The notes beneath the pieces were generated by a model that did no database searches, was not told the DNA's origin, and worked only from the letters and a program-made list of their open reading frames with translations. A DNA stretch of 64,000 nucleotides from positions 81,987,171 through 82,051,170 of the forward strand of contig CM060732.1 of the NCBI GenBank assembly GCA_030704615.1, written 5' to 3'. Positions 23,058 through 34,191 of this stretch are shown here, piece after piece (positions within the stretch are counted from its first letter, which is position 1; every line of letters begins with the position of its first letter). The DNA is from Takakia lepidozioides (taxonomy: Eukaryota; Streptophyta; Takakiopsida; Takakiales; Takakiaceae). The position numbers and the translations under genes are program-made.

Positions 23058-25944
23058 TTCGAGACATTTCAAACATAACAATGTCAGAAGATAATAAAGA
23101 TGCTCTGATAATTCAATACAGGCCAAAAGAAAAACAGAATCCGCATATAAATGCAAACATCTGCATCATGTCACATGTCCAAAATACCTCACTGAATAGA
23201 GAGCTTCTAATTAATAAGGAGGAGCCTGATCTTAACTCAGAGACAAATGAAACGAGGTACAATCATACCCCATCTAGTTGGTCCAGGAGGAAGTTTCTAT
23301 GGGTGTCCATAGGTAACGCATGGCTGGAGGCCTCCCAATCCCACTTGCCAAACAAACAGGAAGGCTTAGCTAGAAAGGTTATAATGACAAAATAGGAATG
23401 CATGTACTGCCGCGTGTTTCCAGAAGGTTCAACAATTGGGTCATGAATATAAGCCTCCTCCACGATGAGCCCTCTCCCCACCAAAAGAAACTCCCCTCCC
23501 CATGTGTAGACTGGTATATAAATCAGATCATACAGCCCTGCAGTGGTTTCACAGCATGTAGAATATGATTGACTGGCACCCATTTCAAAAGCTTCTGATC
23601 AAATTAAAGGTTCTTAGAGACAAATTGAACCTTTCAAGAGCAGTAACGGTGTAGCACGCACATTGAAAGATCAGAAAGCAGGTTAAGTAATTCCACTACA
23701 GGCCTCTCACAGTGAGAATAAATACTGGTTGGCCATAAGGTATGAGATTTGGAGGGGACGGAGGTGCTGGATGCAGTAGCAACAATGACCTTCAATTTGC
23801 TTTCCACAGATTCTTAATATCATTTTAATTGGCTACATAGTTAAAATCCCCTGATGCTGTGTTTACAAATGTGGGTCAGCCACCTTCAATGCGGCACATC
23901 AATTGTGAAGAGCTGAGCAACTGCTACACTGTAGGAACACTCTAGTCCATGGTACTAGATGACCAGGGCAGTCATACAAACAGTTATATTCTCTGGTTTG
24001 AATATTTCCCAGGAACCTTCAAGAATATTGCTGCGAGAGAGAGGCCATTGTTGTTGGCAATCCATGGTGCTCATCCACGATGGAAAATGTTATGGGTGCA
24101 AGTCAAAATCGTCCCAAATAACTTTGGATAAGAATTAAATCGTAGCATGTATGCATGCACACCCCATTCACAGAAACGCCTCCGTATCACGCTAGCACAT
24201 AACTGGCAGCTGGCTCACTCTGAAAAAGAAGAAAAAAGACGTACGGGAGTGTGCAAGCGGAGATAAAACTGGCCGTGTCCGTAATGGCCCCATCGTCCCC
24301 TGCTTCAGGATTGTCTTGCCGCACAATGCATGCTTACAACTTTGTTCTTGGCAGAGAGTGTACTCCGTTTCGATGTGATTGCTCAATTGACAGAGTAGAG
24401 ATAGAGAACGCCCCCTGCTCTTTCTGAGACCAACCGCACTGTCTTTTATCTATCGCAGGGCTCGCCTATACTTCATATATAAGCTTTCAGAAACAACCAC
24501 GTGCAACACTCGGTCTGTATCTTGACTCGTGGAAGCCCAAACAAAGCATCGTCATCCCTGCGGGAAGCTGTATACGGCGATGTGTAGAAAGAACTTATAT
24601 TTTGAAGTCACATCTCTCCCCAAGACTTCTCCTCTTGACCTCCCAATCAGATGCCCACACAAGGTAACCTAAACCGCTCGAGATAATTCTGCTTCCCTGC
24701 CAGAAATGGGCTCCCGGGATGAAAGCTTTGCGCCAAAACCTCCAAGAACCGCAGTAAACCGCACCCAGAATAGCTACCACCCTCGCAACTTTCGCATCAT
24801 AAAAATAGAGCTCCTAATCAGAGAAGCCTCTGCTGCCAATTGTGAAAAACCCAGTTGACAATGTCTCAAGTACTCCGAACTAGGGTTGCTGCAACGGCTC
24901 CTGATCAATAATTTAACGACAGCGAGCAGCTACATGGTGTACACACATGCAGGCCTAGCACATCTTGCTGAGGGGATGGCAGTTGCTACGACAAGATTGA
25001 CTATCGTATTGCGAAAAAGATATGAAACCTGAAGCAGCGGGGCAACAAGATAGCAAGAGATCTAGACATCCAGGGAAGTGGGCGCCTCTCCTGGAGCAAT
25101 CGCACCACGAGGTGATGGCAACGAGCAACAAGCAAGAAAAAGAGAAACAAAAGCAAACACAACACGGACAGAAAGAGAGGGAAAGAAGTAACTACAGCCA
25201 ACAAACACCCAAAAAAGCTACAACCCCCCAGAGAACCCCAAACTAAACAGAACACCGACCCGATCCCCTGCAGCGAAACCCCTTCCAAGAAGATGAGAGA
25301 GAAGGGGAAGAAGAAGGGTGAGAAAGCGCATCATACAAACAAGCGGGAGGGAAAGATGGCATTGTCAACAGCGCACACCCATCGCTACCGTCCAGGAGCG
25401 CGAGAGAGCGGTCCGCACGCCATCGCACGGCGTGTCGGGCCTGCACCACGTAGCGCCCCTAACTCCCTGCATCCGACCCGGCGCCCTCTTATTCGTTGCT
25501 CTCGCATCTTGTTTTTCCACATCTTCTCTTGCTTTGCTGAGTCTGCGCATCGGTCCTTCCACTTCTGCACATCGCAATCCCATTCAACTCATCTCGCTTC
25601 TTCTCACACCCCACACTCATCACGCTTGTCTGCTCGATTGTCTGCTTCATTCATCGCCCCCATCTGGATGGGACCCACCTTGGATCCAAGCAATGGTGGC
25701 CTGCGTTTACCATCACGCTCTGTAACATCCCACAACCCAACAGACGATTTGGATCGATGGAAGTGTTGAATGCATTTCAAGGGCAACCAACATTCATGCA
25801 TGAAATCCTCATGTCGATTGCAAAAGTCTGTTGATTTGTAGCCCCCTTTTGTCCCTGACTGCAAAACATACGGTGGTGGGTTTGTTTTTCGGTCTGTGAG
25901 GAGGCTGGATATGAGGAGGGCAGGGTTTGTCCAGTAATCGGTGG
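23058..25944. other. Divergent intergenic region between VIL and the GT61 gene
   Basis: It should hold both promoters and 5' leaders, and possibly a first VIL exon. A TATA-like stretch (ATATATAAG) lies at 24475-24483. Purine-rich tracts on the plus strand at about 25130-25200 and 25285-25330 may belong to a 5' UTR. No further gene was recognised. Confidence 0.45.
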
Positions 25945-28754
25945 ATGTATCTGGCAGAGTCAAGGAGGAGAAGACGGAAAGGGAGAGGGGAGACGCAGGT
26001 GGTTGCATGGTTTAGAGGGTGGATGACGCGCGTAGCACGACTCTGTGCTATCCGCGTCTCGTTTTCTCGGGCAATTGTTGTCGTCCTTGTAGTATGCATC
26101 ACCTTTCCCCTGTTTGTCGAGTACTTCTACTCTGGAGCATCTTTTCCTCGAGCCCTGTGGGGCAGCCCCTCTCGTCATCCGACGTGCTCTGTGGACGACC
26201 CCCTCTACTCTCTCAACGATTTCTCGTTCTGCACTGGAGCTTGCAGATCTGAATGCTTTCCAAGGGTGCAAGGAATCTGCTTCTCTTCTGATCGGGTGAC
26301 TCCAAAGAGCCGTAAACTTGGGGGTCTACTGTCAATGTAGCGTGTAGTTCTGTGTAGTTCTGCTGGAAAGGTGCTGAATTGGATTCCATTCAAAGTTCAC
26401 GACACTGATCCTCCTTCCATTGTCGAGCCTTACATTTTCTGTGTATTGCAAATCGAATTTGGATATTTTCAGGAGTGTCGATCTAGCTCCAGAGTCTGGA
26501 GGGTTTCCTCTAAGGAGTACCCTAAGCCATAATCCTTCATTAGTCTTCTTCTCAAGTTTTTGTCTGTACTTTGTTTCAGGTTCGGATTTGTCAGAGAAAT
26601 TCGGAAGTAGTCAAACATGAAGGGGGGCCTAGAAATGAGAGGGCTGGAGCGGGGATTCGAAAGAGAAAGTATAGGGCTGGCAAAGAATTGGTACCGACCT
26701 TCATGCGCTTTTTGGGGGAGCTCCTCACTGTACCTGTGGTACATTCAAGCTGTGACCAAGGATGGCACTGGATCTCAGGTAGAGTTTCTGCTTGGAATTA
26801 GGTTCCCTACTAGTGCTTTCTCACCACTTGCAATGCTGGAGCGGAAGATTCCAGTTTGCAAGGTTCCACCCCTGCATAACAGACAAACATTTACAGACAA
26901 ACATTTACAAACACGAGAGGAGCTGCGGGAGGGGGCAGAAACATATAGGCACAGCATGCCTCTATTTCTATTGTGAGGGGAGAAGTGTACGGGCAGGGCA
27001 CAACTCTTGCAAACTAATTTCAGTTGAGCCGGTCACTCTAAAGCACCTTCGTACAAGAAGGGAGTTCTCATATCGTTTAGCCGCAAGTCTCCACAGTTGT
27101 CCGCCAGACTAGTCTCTGCTTGAGCTGCCAACAAACCAACCAAAGTCCTTGGACTGAAATCAAGGTAATTATTGCAGGTTCATTGCTGGTGGCTGACACA
27201 TCCTTTCTTTCAGGGGACAGAATCAAACTAAATGGTATCTTTTGCTATGTTTTAAGGGCTGGTTTCTATCAGTTTTCCGGATCTAAAATGAATGCAGTAT
27301 TGCAGGTCTTTCGATGGTGGCTGATCAGCGGTTCCTTCCCAAAGGCAAACCAAATCCACACCATGAGGCTGAGAAACTCATCCCTGCCCTCCTCTTAGCC
27401 CAATATCACGGTGTCGCAAATGCTACCCTTCAATGGTTTGCAACCAAATCTGAGCTCTCCACCTGGGCTCAGGGTTTCTTGGATGCATTTAAGTCTGCTC
27501 TTAATGTTCGGTATCACAACCTCCCTGTCCGAACAGATGATTCCATATGCTTTGAGGATGCCATCTTGTTTTCGGGCCCAACTCATGTGCGCTATGTTCC
27601 CAGTAGGGAAACCAATGCTTGGCTACGCGAGCGGGTGCTGAGCTATTGCTCCATTCCTCTTGCAAATGCTTCGTGGCCTGAAAGCAAGGCAATTATTCTG
27701 GACAGAAATGGAGGGCCACGCCAGCTGGCGAATAGGTACGCAATCGGCGAAATGGTAACAAATGTGTTGCACGTTCCTGTGGAGCATCGAGAGACTGGTG
27801 TGGGCTCCTTCTGTGATCAGGTGGAACAGTTGCTGCCTTTTCCTTTCATATGCTTGACTGCATGGTTGAAGAGGAGGGCCGTTTGAGGATTGCTTAAGGT
27901 TTGTGGTGGACAAAGTTTCCATCCTTCTATATGAATATCCCTCTGCAGCCATTCTGGACACACTTTTTGATTACTACTTCTAGGAGCTTATGCTCTAGCT
28001 GCTACAGGCCTTTGGGGCACTATTACCTCTTGGCTGAATTAAATATTTTGCTCAGGCCTCTCAATTTACTCTGAATGACCTCATCTGGTAAGGTGGCACT
28101 GATTGTGTACTTGGCTTTGAGCCATGATAAACTAGCAAAGCCTCAATCACACAAGATTTTGTGGTAACTTGGTTAATCTAGTTATGAGGTGACCATGATC
28201 GCCAAGGGTGGACATTCCCTTCCCCATAAATTCCCTGCAGTGCCACCTGACTGTCACACCCACAATGAAGTCTGATTGAGCAGTTACCACTTTTGTCACT
28301 TTCTTAGGTTTGAGTGTTTCATCTGAAATCTATCGTACCTGATTCGATTCTCATAGCGACTAATAATGTTATTTTATTAAAGCGAATACTGTAATCTGTG
28401 CAGGTGCACAAAGTTGCTGGGGACGATTTCTTCGTTGTGCCCCACGGGTCACAAAATGTGAACTTTCTTTTTGCTCGTCCAGGAGCTGTTGTGATTGAGG
28501 TCTTTCCTTACCTCTTTTACACAGACGCCTTCAGAAATTTTACCCATGCTGCCCAAATCCAGCACTACCCCCTCTTGGGAGCTCTCCCTCCGAGTAACTT
28601 ATTTTTGCGAGTTTTCTCGCTTCTAGGGTGGGACATCTGCTACAACCATGTGCGCTGGTGCAAGAACTATGCACGTAGTCAGGCCATCTATGCTGATCTT
28701 ATCGAGTTAAAGAGAATACTTCATTTTCTTCAATCTGGGCCACCCCTTATGTGA
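25945..28754 (+). CDS. Type II membrane glycosyltransferase, GT61/DUF563 family
   Basis: Predicted Golgi or ER lumenal glycosyltransferase of the GT61 (DUF563) family; the donor and acceptor cannot be told from sequence. Exons: 25945-26295 (or ending at 26265, same phase), 26580-26778, 27178-27234, 27306-27820, 28404-28754, with phases consistent and about 490 residues. The N-terminus is basic (residues 6-14 rich in Arg), followed by one hydrophobic anchor at about 43-60, the layout of a signal-anchor enzyme. The catalytic half includes RNGGPRQLANR and, at about 387-395, the family signature PHGSQNVNF followed by ARPGAVVIEVFPY. The start is the first in-frame ATG before the anchor. The first exon border is the least certain junction. 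A decayed PPR remnant begins about 100 bp after the stop. Confidence 0.8.
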
Positions 28755-28849
28755 GCTGAGGTTGGCTGAGGAGTTCATTAGTAAGATTTTGCAGGTTAGC
28801 ACATGCCTTGCCCTGAGGGGATGCTGGACAGTGGTTATTGTAAAGACTA

Positions 28850-29271
28850 GTGCCCACGGAAATCAGGAAAGAATTGGTCATAAAGGAGCAAGGATGCAGC
28901 TCCATTGAGGTCAACAATTTGGTGCATACATTCTTTGTAGCAGACAAATCGCATCCACAAATTGAGGACACCCATGCTGAGCTGAGGAGGTTGTCTGAGC
29001 AGATGAAGGAGGCCGGGTATGTGCCTGACACAAGCTTTGTATTGCATGACCTGGAGGAGGATCAAAAGGAACTTTCTGTTGGTCAACATAGTGAGAATTG
29101 CTTTTGGGCTTATTAGCACACCCCCTGGGACACCTACACACATCATCAGGAACCTTCAGGTGTGTGGTGACTGCCACGCTGCCACCAAGTTTGTGCGTTG
29201 TTGTTCTACAGGACGGCAACCGCTTTCATCACTCCCAATATGGGGTTTGTTCTTGTGGGGATTACTGGTGA
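28850..29271 (+). pseudogene. Broken C-terminal remnant of a DYW-type PPR protein
   Basis: The sequence matches the E/E+ and DYW end of organelle RNA-editing PPR proteins. Readable pieces in order are [38 protein letters not shown], then in another frame [20 protein letters not shown], and in a third frame [19 protein letters not shown] followed by a stop. A small deletion removes part of the HSE-containing segment of the deaminase motif near 29098, and a second deletion lies near 29213. No PPR repeats were seen upstream; the GT61 stop codon is only about 100 bp away. It is a truncated pseudogene. In many lineages such genes are numerous and duplicate often, so a dead fragment is not surprising. 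Confidence 0.9.
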
Positions 29272-32200
29272 AACAAGAAATATGAATTCTTGGAGTGAAG
29301 TAACAAATCGCAAGGAACAGTAGGCATGAAGGAACCCTGTAATGATGGGGTTTGTAAATTTTGCACCAAGGAAACATTGAGAAAGATAGTATTTGGAGGC
29401 TGACACCAGTGACGGTACTCTTGGGTGTTGTGCAAGTAAATCAATTTTTGCTTACCCTCTTGGTAAGGGTAAACTATTTGTAGTTCCACTTATTTATAAT
29501 ACAGGTAAAAGCTTGATGATTTATTTATCCTCCAGGTATAAGGTGAAGGCCTATATATTCTAAGGGTAAGGATAAATAAAGGGTGGGCTTCTGTATGCTG
29601 AGCTTCTCTGTCAATGGAATCAGATCTGACCATTTTCAGGCTATGAAAGTGGCACAAGAAGATGTACAAGCTGATTGTAGCCCGATAGCCGCCCATGCAG
29701 AAAACACTACTAGATTTAGATCAAGTGACTTAATTAGAGCCGACCATCTTTGGTATCCCTCCAATCTCATCTGGATAAACAAATTTGCGTTGACTGGAGA
29801 AATGTCAAGGCTATTCCTGTGGTGTGCCTCATTCCGGCCGAGGCAAGTTTGAAGCATGTTTCATTATAAACATGACTGGAAAACTGGGACTCAACTGGAG
29901 CTCAGCTGGTGAATGAGAATTGATTTTAAAATTCTCCAGCTCTTGTGGAAAGTGTAGTGTGTGACATGGTTGTGAGGGGGTCTCCTGTCACTCCGATGAA
30001 AACTATCCCAGAGCTGCCAGTCTTCCTCAACCTTTTCACAGATCTAACTCCTTATTTCCTCCATATCAGCTGAGAGTCATCGAGACAAATGAAGGACAAA
30101 TGAAGGCTTCAGTTGTTGATGAAACAAGGTCTAACCTCCATCAAATTCAATCTTTGGGAAGAAATTGCTTAATTTTCACGACTGACATGGTTTACCATAA
30201 TTTCCCTCTAATCGCGTCCCCCTTTGAAAATGAGGTTGAGGACTGACCTGCAGCCTGGCAATCTGCGATGTTCACTGGCAGAAAGCGTGCTCTCTTGGGA
30301 CAAGCTATATTGTGATGACTTAACTTACATGGTAACCCGCAGGAGATTGTGTGACGCAGCAAAGGTTAAGGTTTTATTAGTCCTGGACTAAAACACTATA
30401 TATGTGCTAAATAGATTGGGGCACCAATAGGTGGAATGAAGCCACAACCACTTCCAAGGTTGTATGTGCCCATAACCACTAGGCTCTAACATGGTATGTG
30501 CCACATTAATATAGTATATGCATGCAATTACTGGATTAAAACATACAAATTGAACCCCAGGCTACCTACCTGCCCTCCCTAAATCTGTTTTCTGCACACG
30601 CTGCCCCACCCCAATCTGTTTCTTTAGCCATGACAAGCTGTGAGTAGGGAAAGAGAGGGAGAATCAACGCACCTTTGCAATTTTGGGCTCTAAAGGCCTC
30701 TCCTTTTAGCTCGTGGGGGATGGAACAACGGGATGGGTTGAGAGAAAAAGAAATCATGCCCCTGCTTGACATTGAGACCTCGTTAAATCCTGCATACCTA
30801 CTATATCAGCAACATTTTCAAAGTTTGCAACAATAACTTTGAGAGACCCAAAATTGCAAAGGTGGATTGCTTCTTCATCTCTTCCCCTACTTGCAGCTTG
30901 GCACGGCCAAAGAAAGAATTTAGGGTAGGGCAACACATGCAAAGAAAAAGCTTGGGATCATGCAGCGCGTGTAGGTAGCCCTGTGCTGATCGAGTATTGG
31001 CATGCATATAATATATTCGTATGACATACTTGAAACTTCAAATACATATAATAGTATACGATAATAAATTAATAAATACATATCACAATTCAATGATTGA
31101 ATGGTGTGTAGTGTGCATTTGCAATTCAATTCCCAACCTGCATTTCAGTTTGACAAGGTGTTTTTGGTAGTTCAATGGAATTGCAAGGACAATTCAATCG
31201 AATTGTGCATTTTTGTCGCTTCACTGTTGTTCTGCCGCTCATAGTCTAGAATTGGAATTTAGGCGCTGTAATAAGTTGCAGGTACTATAAACAAGTCCTT
31301 TGCACTAAGATTTTCATGGAGGTCGGCATCAACTTTATTTATGAACGGATCCCACATGGCTGTCTCAGTTCCGTGAAAACCTGATCCACTCTTCTCTTGC
31401 AAAAGTTGTGATAAATTGACGTGCCTGCATCTCCCTTCTTGAATGCGCCAGTACTTTCTTTTCAGGTATGGAGTGCTCGTTTCGCCAGTACTCCCCGCCA
31501 GCCTTTAAACATGTGCCTGCTACAATCGCCATCCCATTACGTTTATAACAATTTCTCGCTTTCTCGTTTATAACAATCTTCCAGATAAGAGTGGTGAGCG
31601 TGTGGGAGATACCTTGCTCCAAAGCTTCTTGAATATAAAGAGCACAGGCAGAACAGAAATTTCACATCATGCAATACAGATCAGTGCGGAAATTTTTTCT
31701 TTTGCTGCCTCTTTCGTCTGCTCTCTTTACCATCCAAAGTGCAAAATGTCTGCACTCGCATGTCGGCCTGGCTCCTGACACCACTGTCCTTCATTCAGCC
31801 ATTTCCTGACCGCTCACTGGCAAAAGAACAAGTTCCTTTTGCTCCTCTACCTCATACAAAACAGGGCGGCGTCAGGATATTACTACCCGGGCTCCTGACA
31901 ATATACCTTCTATCCAGTTTATATGTAACAAAATACCTGCACCTGAATATCGACCTCACAGGAGAACCGACCTGGCTGCTTCATCATTTTCCTAACCGCC
32001 GTGCTGTAATTACAGAAAGCACCACTGTCCACGGACACAATACGTCGATCGAAACCTCCAAAACACACCCATGCTGCGCACAGCATGCAGACACCGTGTT
32101 CATCAACGGATTTCGTTGAGCCATGTTCTCAAACTTCAATGAACGAACCTATATAACGATACTCCGTAGGCGATGTACGTTTGACGAGTGCAGTCTCTTA

Positions 32201-32353
32201 CTCCGCTCACTTCCTGCCTTGGTGATATCAGCACATTGCATCTCTATTCCGTTTACGATAGAGTCCCGCCACTCATTGATCTGGTCGGGCGCGGCGGACT
32301 ACCTTTTCCAGTGTCCAACACTTGGCGTAATACACGTTGACGAGGATGATGGG

Positions 32354-32690
32354 GAAATAGGTAAAAGAGACTGATCGCAAACTTGTACTGCAGTCGCCAG
32401 ATCAGATCATCTGCCTCCTTGCCTCACAATATGTATGAGACCCTCACTCGATCGATGTGGAAATAGGTAAAAGAGACTGATCGCAAACTTGTACTGCAGT
32501 CGGCAGATCAGATCATCGGCCCTCCATCGGCCTCCATGCTTCACAATATGTATGAAACCCTCACTCGATCGATGTGGAAATCGAGGTGGAAATAGGTAAA
32601 AGAGACCGATCGCAAACTTGTACTGCAGTCGGCAGATCAGATCATCTGCCTCCATGCTTCAAATATGTATGAAACCCTCACTCGATCGAT
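32354..32690. repeat. Three-unit tandem repeat, unit 101-129 bp
   Basis: Units start at about 32354, 32461 and 32590. Each contains GAAATAGGTAAAAGAGAC, CGCAAACTTGTACTGCAGTC, CAGATCAGATCATC and ACTCGATCGAT. Units 2 and 3 differ mainly by small insertions. No coding signal was seen. Confidence 0.85.
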
Positions 32691-33220
32691 CTTGCAAATC
32701 GATCGATCTTAGCAGTAGACCTATTCGCACATCCCCACAGGTCCTGAAAAACTGTTCATGTCCCGCAAATCTGTCTCGTCTTGAATGCAGCCAAAGGAGC
32801 AGCCGCTCAGCCGATCCTGGCCTGCATCCCACCTCGGTCAGAGATGTGGCGCACAGGCCAAGTGCTCCTCACCACCCGGCCACAGATCCTCACGCCAGGA
32901 TCCCTAGAATCCTACCCCGCCAAGTGGCATATGCCGGAGACCAACGGATCAACGTACGGCATCTGGCATACTACCGGAATATTACTTTATGCCATCGGAT
33001 CATGCTCGATATGAGGGCCAAAGGCGCAGGCCGTCTCTCCAATCACATCATCGCTTAACATTTTCTCAATTTTCTGTTATTATTTTTATTGTTTTTGTCT
33101 AGATTCTGTGAGAATTAGTAACGATTTTTTCTGCCACGTAGGGCTTAGTGCAATGATACTCATGCATTATTTCCCGCATCGCAAAAAGAAACAAATGAAA
33201 ATGTCAAACCCTGTCACAAC

Positions 33221-33541
33221 CAGTGTTGGGCGGATTTACACCTTTTTTTCACATACACGGGTTCGGATAAAACTTCTGGTTTTAGATATCCGCCAGTTCC
33301 TGGTGTTACCAACATGACAAACAGCGGATCCAGGTATGCATCCGATTATTAAGTTTAGGGCTGAGATCCACCAAGTATTGACGGGTATTGGCCTGATATC
33401 CGCCGGGGTGTAGGATTTTTTTTCATATTTTCATATCCGCCGGTTATGCATCTAACCCCATACTAAAAAATGCCGGTTCTGGGTTTGGATACATTGATAT
33501 CCGGGTTGATATCCTGATGACTCTATATCCGCCCAACACTG
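33221..33541. mobile_element. Non-autonomous hAT-type MITE with intact TIRs and 8-bp TSD
   Basis: The 321-bp element begins CAGTGTTGGGCGGAT and ends with its exact reverse complement. It is flanked by a perfect 8-bp duplication, GTCACAAC, at 33213-33220 and 33542-33549. CAG...CTG ends and 8-bp duplications are diagnostic of hAT elements. It has no coding capacity. The interior repeats the word ATATCCGCC in both orientations, typical of subterminal transposase-binding sites. Confidence 0.9.
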
Positions 33542-34191
33542 GTCACAACTTCCAGCTGAGGGGGGTTTTATTTATGTTGGGAAAATCGTCGGTTGTAGGA
33601 TGAACAAGACGGTTTGACAAACCGGTTCCGCCGCACAACATGTGTAGCAACAATTGTGATGTTGATAAGTTGTTTGCATGTGATAAATGATAAGCTCTTT
33701 CTCCATCAAAACCGGCGTCGTGTCTCCAAGAATCATATCATTCCAAGCGAAATTTGTACACCCAGAATGTTGACAATCTGGATCGGTAGTTCGAAGAGCT
33801 CATGTAACAACTAGCCTATCCCCTGAAGTAACAGAGATGAGCCAAGTTCTCAGACATACAAATAAAACAAATAGAAAAAATATGTTCCCTTTTATTTATA
33901 AATAAATAAATAGAAAAAATAAAATAAAGTCTAGACTCTGAGGTGGCCTGAGCTTAATTTCTTTTCTCGAAAGTGAGGTTAATAAACAGGGGGGGTTGAT
34001 CCCACCGATACTCCTTTTCCTTTTTTTGTTTAAAAAACAGGACCCTGAACAGGGAAAAGAAAAAGAAAAGGAAAAAGGTGGGACCGGTGCCGGGTGACGG
34101 GGAGGAGGGAAAGGCTACAAGAGCGCAGCCGAGGGAGTGATGAGGAGTGAGCTTGTGAGCGAGAGCGTTGCTAGTTCGGCGAGGCGCAGCG

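Larger units (their letters stand above)
29272..34191. other. Gene-poor region upstream of BTA1
   Basis: No gene was recognised. An open frame at 31739-32119 (plus) and frames around 32618-33058 have no known motif. Contents that can be named are the tandem repeat at 32354-32690 and the hAT-type MITE at 33221-33541. A polypyrimidine tract and short inverted words at about 34010-34060 lie just upstream of BTA1 and are probably promoter or leader. Confidence 0.5.

Noticed and set aside
25293-25769. Long plus-strand frames upstream of the GT61 gene
   Set aside because: Low-complexity composition in leader-like DNA; the GT61 start at 25945 is independent of them.
27120-27398. Alternative frame through 27120-27398 as a GT61 exon
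   Set aside because: The phased exons 27178-27234 and 27306-27820 use other frames and continue the protein.
31739-32119. 127-codon plus-strand frame
   Set aside because: No recognised domain; repeated short words and neighbouring tandem repeats suggest non-coding DNA.
34137-34191. Earlier non-ATG start for BTA1
   Set aside because: The ATG at 34192 leads straight into conserved sequence; the upstream frame has no support.
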